Shown here: one piece after another, positions 11,295 through 22,052 of the stretch
Position numbering within the stretch: position 1 is the first letter of the stretch
How the letters are laid out: every line of letters starts with the position of its first letter
Assembly (NCBI RefSeq): GCF_001411555.2
Contig: NC_049901.1
Coordinates: forward strand, 27,174,372 to 27,238,371
From: Juglans regia
Taxonomy: Eukaryota; Streptophyta; Magnoliopsida; Fagales; Juglandaceae
Length of the DNA stretch: 64,000 bases
Direction of reading: 5' to 3'
Made by a program: the position numbers and the translations under genes
Notes under the pieces: generated by a model
Seen by the model: only the letters and a program-made list of their open reading frames with translations
The model's database searches: none
What the model was told of the DNA's origin: nothing

Positions 11295-12813
11295 TCCCTG
11301 CCCCCCCACCCCGGGTTGTGATTTGGTGCGAAACCATGGTGTGTAGGATGCATGTCGCATGGGTTGCACCCCTTACACAATATTTGTGTGTTCGTCTGCT
11401 AAGCACATATGTGTACAAAATTCTTAGTATAAATGAACAAGTAAATAAATCAAATATTAGTAATAGAGATGTAAAACTAAATTCTCGCAATTAAATATCC
11501 CTAAGTCACATTTATTCATACTATCAAAGAAATATTACAATCTCCTCTTGCTCATTGCCCAAATCAAATAACAACAAAACGTTACAACTACTACTCAGGT
11601 TGCACCGGCTCCTCCTTATATCTTGCCTCAGTTCCTATATCTGCATCAAAGCCTACGGTTTCAAGGAGCGAAATTGAAGTGGGACTTCCAAATTTTGAGA
11701 AAATCTCAATTAGTTAAAACCAAAGACAATAACTATTAATGTAAGAAATGGTGATGAAAAATCACATTTATCAATATAAATACCAATATCTGAGCAAATA
11801 AAGTAATCATGATTCACCGTAAACATTACCATGCACCTCGTGCCCAAATCATCACATATTCATATCATTTTATGAACCCTAGGTCCATTCAACATGTGAA
11901 AACCATTTCACCAACCATATCCATTTATTAACATGTACATTATAGTCTCCCCATAAACTAGTCCTACATATACCTTGGCTCCCTTTGCCACACTACGGGT
12001 AACGACCGCATGTATGACTTCGTAACAATCAACGCCCAGCTCCATGTCTGGCGCATTTATGACCGCAACGTCTCTTGCTTCCTCCAACAGAGAGGCAACA
12101 ATGTTGACCCAAGAGGGTTACTATCTCGCCCAATCTAGTTGTCACCCCGAGACAACACATGGGACATTACTGAATTCTTAGATGCTTTTCAATAACCAGA
12201 GAAGTTACACCGAAATAATGCCCCATCTCGACTTGGGGTCATGATCCACTCACGCACCCATAAACTCCTTTTAAATTGGAAAGTAAGTACTTTTAAAGTA
12301 TAACATTAGTCCTTTAGCAAAACAACCAATAAATCGCAGTAGGGAAAATGTGCACATGCACATTCGGAAAAGCATAAGATAAAGGGACAGAGATATAGAA
12401 GAAGAATATCCAACCTACCTGTAAACATTACCCAAGATTACTAGCGTTGTCGTAGGAAAAAACCTACCTTAGTAGTGAGTTTTCATTGAGTGTCGTACCG
12501 ATGGTGGTAGCCTCCTTGTTCAATGAAGACCTCGGTTTCTAAGATCATGAGAATATGAGTGTAGCCTATGGAGTTAGAGCTTCCACCTCCTCCTTGAAGT
12601 TTAGAGAGAGAGAGAGAGAGATTTTGACTTCTTGAAAATATCAAAACTCGAGATGAAGATTGACAGCAAAGTATCTCTTATATAGATAGTCCTCTCTCTC
12701 ACAGGTCTGACAATTCTCGTCTCTGATTAGCTAGTTGAATTCTCGAATGTCGACCATCCAAGTGCATGATGGATGGAAAGGGTGGTAGAGACTAAGTGGA
12801 TTCAGTAGACATG
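11295..12813 (-). repeat. Probable fragment of a long LTR (unclassified)
   Basis: No coding sequence. On the minus strand there is a TATA motif (CTATATAAGAG, 12675-12685), a CT-rich leader with a GA/CT microsatellite (12603-12621), then a splice-donor-like AAGGTAGGT (12462-12470). This is the same order seen in the other long LTRs of the window. The + strand left end (TGTCCCTGCCCCCCC) vaguely resembles the TGTGACGCCCCC end of the Tekay-like LTRs. No partner LTR or target duplication, so it stays tentative. Confidence 0.4.
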
Positions 12814-13204
12814 TAACAGCCCACTAGAAATTCAATGGTGGAATTTCTATAGGCTTTAGGAATCTCATGAAAACACAGTAAATTTTCATGAATCGACCAA
12901 TCGCGTAGGTTTTGGTTTGTTAGCACAGTCAGTGTTGCCACTCACAATGAGGCCAAAAATAAGATTTGATTTATTTGAAGCAATTAGAAGTGTCAGAATG
13001 AGTTATTGGACTCAATTGATTATTTCAGATTTTATGGCGCAATAAACCCATTTTCACTTCTCAAACGAAACACTTGTTCGAAAACACGTTTTGATTATTT
13101 TGATGCACTTCGGGATTGTACTTGGATAAACGATTTGCATTATTAGGTTAGTATATATGTTTAGGATTTTATAGAACAATGTTTATTTTACTTTTCCTGA
13201 AGTG

Positions 13205-14445
13205 AATACTAACCTTTGATTTCATTTTATTTCTATATATTTTTCTTTATTTTCTTGGATTTGAAGGAATGAGAATATTTAGTGCAAAATGAGAGCATTT
13301 TGGTGCAAAAGAAGAGACTGTGGAGCCAGACCGACGAGAGGCGACGAGGTCTGAAAAGGCAAGAAGACTTACCCCTCAGTATGCTAATAGTCTTTCCTCT
13401 CGGTAGGCGAGAAGACCCAACTGCGACCAGAAGGCACGACCAGAGTTAAGAGATAAGCAACATATCCTACCTTCTAGGAGCGAAGACTTAGCGTGGATAC
13501 TGGGCGAGAAGACTTGGCACAAGGATCCGGGTGACTAGATTTGGCGACCAGTCTAAACGACCAACTTAAAAGACTAACCTAAATGACATTGTGAGTAACA
13601 ACTAGAAAATGCGAGTAGCTTTACTGCTCGGTAGGTTGGCGAGAGAGTTCTATCATCTCAGTCAGGAGTTTTTCCTCTCGATAGGCGAGGAGACTAGTTA
13701 TATTCAACGCACAAGGCATCTACCTGGTGGGATCCTTCAGAGTTCCGCAATCAATCTGCTGACCACCAAATCCCCCCGAATTCCATAAATCAAACTGCTT
13801 ATTACCGAATCTTCCATTTTAGATAATTCTGTTATTCTTGGGATAATTTCTTTTACGTTAACTTTTATCTTTAAAAACTATTTTCTAGATCTTTAGGCTA
13901 GATTGTAGCCGCAATTATCTAGTTTACGAATTTGAGTCTTGACATCTATTTAATCTTGTATTGTGAGATGAATAAGGGGAGTTAGTTTATAGATACTTTA
14001 CCGCGATTAGTGTGATTTTCAAGAAAAATCCAAAAAACTTAATGAGATTCCAATTAGTTAAATTCACATAGAGATATGGAGTTATTAGTTGGAGATACTT
14101 TTTGTATTGTTCGAGAGAAAATATTGAATGGTTAAGAGATCTTTATCATCAACTTGGGATAATTAAAATTCTATAACAAGGAAGAATAAATTGTGTAAGA
14201 TTTACTAGGTGAAATCAAATGATTTAGATCTATTGTTATTATCTTTAAAATCTTAATTTTAATGCTATTGTCTTCAGTTTAATTTAGATAATTCATTCTT
14301 CAAATTTCGATTTTCCAAATAGTAATTAATTTAGTCAATTTCAATACTCAATAGCATAATTATTCCCTGTGGGTTTGATATCCATTTTCTTTAAAACACT
14401 TTACTACTTGTTATGATTATGTACACTTGCAGATATTTTTATGCA
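13205..14445 (+). mobile_element. Athila-type solo LTR fragment inside copy 0
   Basis: The sequence from TGATTTCATTTTATTTC through TTTCTTGGATTTGAAGGAAT to the end near GCAGATATTTTTATGC is the reverse complement of the Athila LTRs at 26916-29267 and 43494-45184. It retains the block CCCTGTGGGTTTGATATCC before its 3' end. About 90 bases of the 5' end are missing, and the 3' end is mutated (TGCAAATA against TGTGAACA). No clean target duplication remains. Confidence 0.75.
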
Positions 14446-15312
14446 AATAGCACCAAGTGCAATGTTTTTAAAATCAGAGTGTGGATTGTCGAAATTAGGT
14501 TAGAGAAGTTTTCTTTGGACACTTGGCAAGATCTTAGCCACACTTGGTGAATAGTATTGGACACTTGGCACCAAGAGGAACCATGAGATGAAAATATGAA
14601 GGCAATCAAGGTGTGAGATCATGCCACCTAAGTAAAATTCTATTCCATCCAATCATCCATTTTGTGCCAAACCAAAGAGAGTTTCAAGTCTAGTGAAATC
14701 CTAAATACTTAGAATTTAGTTGAAACCTTAAAAAGCGTGAAGGAAACTGAAACCCTAAACGGTTACACCAAACCCCAAACTTGATTTCAAAACCCTAATA
14801 GATCTGACTTTTAGCATTGTCTTTAATCACTTGATTAAATCACTTTCACACGCTATTAATCCTTCAAGTTCATGTTATGATATCATTATTCAACCTTTTA
14901 AACCTTGTAAAATTGATTGGGCCAAGAAAAATTAAATTTGGATTTGATAGCAGCTCAAAGCCTAACCAAAGCCTATCTAAACCAGAAAATGAAGCCCATC
15001 GGTTAAGGCCCATTAGACCCAAGAGTTTTGGCCACCTTGTCAATGCTTCCTGAGGAAGTTTTCACCCACTCAAGTCCAACCAAACACTATTCAAGACAAC
15101 CCTCAAATAGTCCTTGATGGGAAAGCAAATGCCACCTCACCACAACCCCCTACACGACACCTCAAGGAAGCCCTTACTGTGGGCAGTTTGCCCATTGTTT
15201 TGGCCATGACTTCCATCAATCAAGTGTCACCCAAGACCTCACTCCAACCTTCAATTTGTGTAAGAAGATTGCAAACCATTCCCTTTCTCAATTCATCCCT
15301 TTCACTCACGTT

Positions 15313-15317
15313 CTTGG
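15313..15317. other. Target-site duplication CTTGG (left)
   Basis: CTTGG directly precedes the TGTGACG terminus at 15318 and is repeated at 26644-26648. The interrupted copy 0 LTR continues on both sides, which confirms this as an integration site. Confidence 0.9.
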
Positions 15318-15738
15318 TGTGACGTCCCCAGATTCCGCTTGAGATCGGACGGACATCTGAAGCGTCGAGACATGCAACTCAAGGTTACTTGCCCCCGTTC
15401 ATGACATATAAGATGCAATGTTCCTAACATGCATTTAGCATTATGCAATATTCGCAGTGGATAATAAATTTCTTTTTTTTTTCTTTAACAATACTATGCA
15501 CCAAACTGAAATATCCCAAATACCTAAAACATACTTCATACTTAACGACATACTAAACAACTAAGATCACAATAATAGTCCATATGGTTGTGATCAAAAG
15601 AGTGCTGAAGATTGAACTCCACAAATACAAGTAGTATTCTGAGGTAACTATTATACTACCATCTACGTCGCACCGTTGCTTAGTCGACCGTTTCCAGTTG
15701 GCAGATTCCCAGTTCTCCTTCAGATCCTATAACAAAAT

Positions 15739-15798
15739 CTACCATTCGGGGGGGAATGGTAGTTGGGACTACCACAGTGAGATTTGATTACAAATCTC
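15739..15798 (-). other. Paired stem-loops in the 3' LTR
   Basis: Stem one: CTACCATTC and GAATGGTAG (9 bp) around a G-rich loop at 15739-15762. Stem two: GAGATTTG and CAAATCTC (8 bp) around ATTA at 15779-15798. Both recur in the 5' LTR, and stem one recurs in LTR E at 40921-40946. Confidence 0.85.
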
Positions 15799-16352
15799 AG
15801 CAAGTTAACAGAAAACTTTCATACAGGTTAATGATACATGCATAGCAGTAAAAGCATGAATGCATAATCAAATCATAAGCAATCATAGCATATCTTGACA
15901 TACAACATAACATAACTGGCATAACTTACACTGAAACTGAAGCTTAGCATGAACGTGACTTGAAACATAACATGGACTTGAAACATAGCATGAATGTGAA
16001 CTTGAAACATAACATGGACTTGAAACATAATATGAACGTGAACTTGAGCATGACATAACATAAATGTGAACTTAGAACATAACGTAAACGTGAACATAAC
16101 ATAACATGAACTTAAAACATATTCTTGTCTCATGGGATTACCATGATTGCGTGAACGTAAACTTGAACATAACATAACGTGACACATGACTTGAACGTGA
16201 AATGCATGAACTTGGAATCTTATTCAATAGACTTAATCATAATGTGACCATATGGGTGGTGCTACACAGGTCCCCTTGAGCCGTATGTCCCTACCGATTA
16301 CCACATCACATCACAGGTGTCTATACCAGTTGTGAGTGCGTTAATACGTACT

Positions 16353-16463
16353 CCACAATTGTTGTGGCCCCACGTATTCTACGTGTCACAATTGCTGTGT
16401 CTCACGTAGTGTATGCTCCACAGTTGTTGTGGCCCCATACTTCATGCTCCACAGTTGTTGTGG
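16353..16463. repeat. Three CCACA...TGTGG palindromes in the 3' LTR
   Basis: CCACAATTGTTGTGG at 16353-16367 and CCACAGTTGTTGTGG at 16418-16432 and 16449-16463, each followed by CCCCA. A weaker relative, GTCACAATTGCTGTGTC, lies between the first two. The cluster recurs near 23090-23190 and, with mutations, near 48165-48275. Confidence 0.8.
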
Positions 16464-19400
16464 CCCCATGACTTATTTGTTTGTGCCATACTTGCTGTGG
16501 ACACACGTAACATAATGTGTGGCACCATCGGCGTTAGTGTCTGGCGCACTCCGGTAACCAGCTAATTAGGCCCCATTCGCAACCTGTTGACTGTACTTCG
16601 CCAACCTAGGGAATTTCACACCTATTTAGATACTCCAGCGTGAACAAAGGAGTTCCACTAAGATATTATCCTATCCTAGCGCTTAGGGTCGTGATTAACA
16701 TGAATGACTTAACTGGCATACATGACATTTCGTAACATGACGTAACATGAACGTGACATAAAAGACAGAAGTCTTGACGTAGCATAACATGACATGAACG
16801 TAAAACGACAGACATGACATACTTCGAGACATAAATGTAACAGAGAACATTTCATAACATGGCATACATGTAACATGCAACATTTCGTAATATAGCATAC
16901 CATATAACAGACAACATTTCTTAACATGGCGTAACATGTGACAGTGAATATTACGTGACATGAAATACATGTAATAGATGGCATACTTACATGACATACT
17001 TGCAATGTATAGCAATACATGACATAATATCTTGTGTAACAGATGAATAATTCATAATAGAATAAATTTTGTGTAACAGATGAATATGTAATGACTTGGC
17101 ATGGCACATATGATAACATGCATACATACTCTTTAGTTCCCTTACTTATCACTCATTACATTAAACTGATAGTAAGTTAAAAGCTAACTTACCTCGATCG
17201 TCGCGTTCTACTAGAATAAAGCCCAAAACACGGAGAACTGTATGAGGGTATTCTAAAAGTTAGAAATTAATTACTAACAATTATAAATGTGAAAAGAGAC
17301 AATTTAGAGTAAAATTATCATTTTACCTTCTTAATGTGGGCAAATGACCATTTTACCCCTAACTTAAGGATTTGACATCCTAATTCCAAAAATTATCAAA
17401 ATTTACATTCCTCATGTAAATTTTGTTCCAAACTCAAATATCAACTCAGAAAAATTTAAAACCAATCACAATTATGAAAAACTCACTATGGCCGAAACCT
17501 ACATAGGCCATTTGTCTTGATTTTGGTTGCAATTCTTTCAAGTTTCAAAACTCATGAATAAACCAAAATCTTGCAACAAAGATCTTACTATCCTAAGTTT
17601 AAAAACACACTTAAAAAATATCCATTAAGAAAGACCAAATTATCAACACCAAATTTTTTGTAAAAAGACCCAAACTTTTTAACAAAAGGTAAACCTTAAA
17701 TCACAAGTTTTGACCTTAATAAAAAAATCTCCAAGAATTCAAAAAAATCAAATCTTACTTGTAACATATTCATAACATCATCCTAAGATCAAACATGCTT
17801 TAAATCATCAAACAAAACTCAACAAAAATCACAAAACAACACTTGAGGTTTTTGGTTTTAAACTTAGTCCAAAACAGAAACTGTTTTTCCCAACTAACTT
17901 TGATCAATCTCTTGATCCACGGCTGAAAGACATGTGATCTTCAAACTAACACATCACATGGTTTAAAAATGTGTCCTAAAGAAGATCCAACCATCAAACT
18001 TAAAATCACATGGCTAAAATTTAATAAAACATGGATCTAACTCAAAAACATCAAATTTTAGGCCAAACTGAAATCCTCTTGCATAGAAAATCATATCTTT
18101 AAAAATAATACTAAATATCTTCGAAATAACATCATAACATGTATATAAGAAGCTTAGGATCATCATATAAAAATATCAAAGCCTTTGCAATAAGATGAAA
18201 CCACGAAAGAAAAGTGCCTTGCACGACTATAGACTCCTGGAGGGGGAAGTTGTGGGCTGGAATGACCCTTGATTGGAGGTGGCTATGTGACATAAAGTGA
18301 AGGATAGTGAGGGGCAAAGACTGCATGCAGCAGCTGTGAAAGATGGAGGTTGATGGAGTGGATTTCTCCTTCACATCAAGGCACTATTGGGTGCAGCCAA
18401 TGGCAGTGGATGGTCTACCGTGTGTGGGAGGAAATTTCTCCAAGAAGCTTTGCAAAGGTGGCCAATTTCGTGGGCCTTGGTGGGCCCCACGAAGTGGGCT
18501 TCAATTTGGGGTTTAAAGGGGGTTTGGTTAGGGTTTGAGATTCTTTTAAGCCCAAAACCGATTTTTCTTAGCCCAATCAAATTTTCAAGGTTTAAAAGGT
18601 TGGATAATGATGTCATAACAAGGATTTGATTAATTAATAGCATATGGAAGTGATTTAATCAAGTGATTAAACACAATACTAGAAATCGGGTTAAAAAGGG
18701 TTTAGAGACCAACTTTAGGGTTTGGGGAAACCATTTAGGATTTCGGTTTCAACCAAGCTTTTGGGGTTTCAATTGGATTCCAACCATTTAGGGTTTTGCT
18801 AGAGTTGAAACCCTCTTTGGTTTGGCACAATTTGGTTGATCAGATGAAACAAAATTTTACTTAGGTGATATGATCTCACACCTTAATTTCCTTCAAAAAT
18901 CCATCTAATGGTTCCTCTTTGTACCAAGTCTCTAATATTATTCACTATGTGTGGCTAAGATATTGCCAAGTGTCCAAATAAAACTCCTCCAACCTAATTT
19001 GGACATTCCACACTGTGATTTTAAAAATACTGCACTGGGTGCACTTATCGAGGTTACTATTCACTCTAAAAAAATGCATAATAAACTTAGTACTGAAAAA
19101 TTCTATATATTCATATTAATCTATAGTGAAAATCGTTTACCGAAATTCAACTCCAAAGTGCCCCTAAAAATAACTTCACAATTTTCAACAGACGTTTCGT
19201 TCGGAATTATGAAAAATGGTTATTGCGCCATAAAATCTTAAATAATCAACTGGGTCTAATGGCCTAGACCAAAACACAATCTGATACTTCTAACTACCTC
19301 AAATAATTAATCTCATAAATCTAGCACCATAGTGAGTGATAACATTCATTATGATGACATACTAAAACCTAAGTGATTGGTCGATTCGTAAAAATTTATG

Positions 19401-19465
19401 GGTTTTTCACGAGAATCCTAAAGTTAATAGAAATTCCACCAATGAATATCTAGCGGGCTGTTACA

Positions 19466-19477
19466 TCCTCCCCTTCT
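19466..19477 (-). other. Polypurine tract of the giant-LTR element
   Basis: On the minus strand AGAAGGGGAGGA lies directly against the TGTAACAGCCC start of the 3' LTR, the normal place for plus-strand DNA priming. Confidence 0.9.
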
Positions 19478-19841
19478 AAAAAAAAGATTTCTTCCTCGAA
19501 ATTGACACTAGTATAAACATAAAACACGCTCAAAAGAAGAAGTTGCTAACCAACCTATTGTCCATCACCAGATGCCTCATCACGCTCATGGGGCAGGTAA
19601 CGTTCATCTTGATGTAACACTTTCCTCTCGTAGTGAACATTATTCTTACCTATAATCATCACATGGTTACACAAAATAACTACCACCATAACATAAGGGT
19701 ATAACACTCCCAAAGGTTAGAGCCTAAACTGGGAGTGTTATACCCTAAAGTTATTGACTTCTAGGCTGACCTTCTAGGATACTGAGTCCTTGCTTAAATG
19801 AAATCATTATTCTCCTTACTATTCAAAGAATTATCCACAAC

Positions 19842-19879
<38 letters not shown>

Positions 19880-20850
19880 ACATTCTTAACTCTCTCTCTC
19901 TCAACTCATATCAATTAATACTGGAATCCTTCCACAAAGTAGGTCAAGTCGTTCCATCATACTCTCTAAGTCTAAACTTCAAGTATTCACGCAGTTCAAT
20001 TTGGAAGAATTTAATCCATACATAACTGAATTCACTAATTCTATTTCCTCAAGCAGTTCTATCTGCTTAGGACTAGCTTACTCCTTCATAATCAAAATGA
20101 ATCGTTCCTCCTCTTAGGTGGTACCTCAATAAATGATCAACTATTAACCTCAACTAAAGACTTTCTCTCTTATGATTAGCATAGCTCTTCTATCCATCAT
20201 AAGCCGCCTCTTATTCTGACTCTAAATGAAAGGATATGTTCCTATTATTCACGTAAATCCTCAAGATCAAGATTTACTACCCATATAAAAGTCTCCAATA
20301 TAATGGCGTTCTACGTTTTCCACAAACACAATGCTTTGCCAAAAACACTTAATGGCTGCTGAACAAAACTACCATTATAAGTGAATCCTACTACGGCCAA
20401 AGCCTTTCCCAAGCACTTTACTCTTCTGGACACAAATTTCTTTGGATCCTCAAAATCAAGACAACTTCAAATATACGAAATACAAATTCATCAACCTTCA
20501 ATATCATTCTTCCAACTGTTAAAGGATATTCTATATCTTCACTGATATGAACAATAATACTCTTAATGAGAATTGTTACTCTTACCACCTGGGTAACAAT
20601 TCATCTTCCGAACTAAACTCTCGTGTAATACCACAATCACTAAAGATAGGGACTCACTTGAATCAATAGCGTACAAGTTACAAACTTCAATGACTTGACA
20701 TTCTCCAAAATAGCAATAACGCAACAATACAATCAATTGCAATCAAATCAACCTTACATAAGCTTAACAATACCTAGGTCTTAGAAAAAATACCAGTGAC
20801 GGTGCTAGCTTCTTCGGTTCTTGGGGCGTCAGCGTCTGCGTCTCCCTGAG
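19478..20850 (-). other. Internal non-coding part of the giant-LTR element
   Basis: About 1.4 kb between the polypurine tract and gag where protease, RT, RNase H and integrase would lie in an autonomous element. I recognise no motif of any of these. It contains a (TA)n microsatellite at 19843-19876. The FEEEI-type remnant next to the polypurine tract resembles the very end of the Tekay-type integrase frame. Confidence 0.7.
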
Positions 20851-20879
20851 TGACAACACACACTCTCATGGGCACGTGC

Positions 20880-21990
20880 TGCCTCGACTTTGGTTTGTAC
20901 CCACTGCTAAGAAAAACTCCCCTTTCTTTCATTCCTCAAAGCAACACTGGGGCAGTCCTTGATCATATGACTCCATTGGCCACACCTGAAACAAGTTCTC
21001 AATGCAATTGTGCAATTGTCTCCGTGGTGTTTACTGCACTCTCCACAAGGCGGAAATGTAATCGACTTTGAGCTCCCAGTCTCAATGCATTTTCGTTTAT
21101 CTGATCTAGTAAACATCTTCTTCCTTTCTAAACTCCCTTCAGTAGCGTACAATGAAGTTCTTTTTCGTTTAGTATTGATTTGGATCACCAGATCTCTCTG
21201 CTCAGCCTCTGTTATCGCGACCAAGTTTACCAACTCTTGGTATTTCTCTATTCTTAGGCAAGCTACTTGGCTACGGATCCTTAGCTGAAGTCCTACTTGA
21301 AACTTCTTCACCTACATCCATTGAGTAGAAATCAAGTGTGGTGCAAACATTCCTAATGCCATAAACTTATTGGCGTACTGCTCTACGGTCAAACTGCCTT
21401 AAGTTAAAGCCGTGAACTCCTGCGCCTTCAACTATTTGACAGAATTTGGGAAGAATCTGTTGTTGAACTCTTCCTTAAATCTCTTACAAGACAGTGCAAC
21501 CCAACTTCCTAGTTCCCTGACTAGAAGCTGCCTTCGCGTATCCCACCATATTTCAGCTTCTCATGGAATAGGTATCCAGCATATAGAATCTTCTGGTCCT
21601 CAGTACATCCATAGATCTCATAGGTCCTTTCGAGATCTATAATCCATTTCTCGGCTCTTAGTGGCCCTTCATTACTAGAAAAATTCGGTTAACAGTGGAT
21701 CAAGAACTTCTCATACGTACAACCTCTGACTTCAGGTCTAGGTATGTGCGTTTGCTGCTATTGCTGTTGTTTAGGCATGTCAGCCAGCAGACCTACAACT
21801 TCAGCTATTCCTCCATCCATCTGGGGATTCTGATTCTCCTAATTTGTGGCTCCCTCAGATTTTCAAGGTATCCTACTGTCAGTCATGTGTCACTTCCAGA
21901 AACACAAGAGTACATATGTTACAATGACGTACTATCTCTCATCTTTAAAAAATTCAAGCCTAATGAAGACTAGAATTTTAAACCTAATAT
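20880..21990 (-). pseudogene. Ty3/gypsy gag remnant with CCHC zinc knuckle
   Basis: The clearest piece is the minus-strand frame at 20907-21311 (134 codons). It contains VKKFQVGLQL-type capsid sequence, RSQVACLRIEKYQELVNL, a basic KRKR segment and CFRCGQWSHMIKDC, a C-x2-C-x4-H-x4-C nucleic-acid-binding knuckle. Upstream gag homology (around 21320-21660: an LTVEQYA...KFMALGMFAPHL-like segment) is in other frames, so the gene is frameshifted or was assembled from pieces. The type matches Tekay/Del-class chromovirus gag. A gag without pol suggests the element used a helper for reverse transcription and integration. Confidence 0.8.
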
Positions 21991-22031
21991 TTGGTGCATT
22001 TCCTAAGGACATGTTGATTTAAACCCAGAGA

Positions 22032-22049
22032 CGTATTACTTTGATACCA
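22032..22049 (-). other. Primer-binding site, initiator-Met type
   Basis: On the minus strand TGGTATCAAAGTAATACG starts three bases after the 5' LTR end. TGGTATCA matches the complement of the plant initiator tRNA-Met 3' end; the next base is changed (A for G). Confidence 0.85.
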
Positions 22050-22052
22050 CCA

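Larger units (their letters stand above)
15318..19465 (-). repeat. 3' LTR of the giant-LTR element (4148 bp)
   Basis: Begins TGTGACGTCCCC and ends GGGCTGTTACA on the plus strand, so it is TG...CA in either sense. It matches 22053-26643 along its whole length apart from small indels and one 448-bp deletion near 18208 relative to 24938-25385. Internal landmarks are two stem-loops (15739-15762, 15779-15798), a hexamer-like AACATGAACGT repeat field (about 15890-16200), three CCACA...TGTGG palindromes (16353-16463), a second repeat field (16690-17130) and a minus-strand AG|GTAAGT donor-like motif (17187-17194). The open frames in the repeat fields are low-complexity artefacts. Confidence 0.9.

Noticed and set aside
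15318..15328. DNA-transposon terminal inverted repeats TGTGACG/TGTAACAG
   Set aside because: The similarity reflects TG...CA LTR ends; the 4-kb direct repeats, primer site, polypurine tract and 5-bp duplication identify an LTR retrotransposon.
16695..17152. Frames of 106 and 147 codons, with counterparts at 23413-23882
   Set aside because: They lie in ACATGACATA-type repeat fields of the LTRs; frame openness comes from repeat composition and differs between copies.
18371..18643. 90-codon frames around 18350-18643 and 25520-25821 conserved between two places
   Set aside because: They are the same position in the two LTRs of one element; similarity reflects LTR duplication, not selection on protein.
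19843..19876. (TA)n tract as a regulatory element
   Set aside because: Simple microsatellite within the non-coding interior of the giant-LTR element; no other signal around it.
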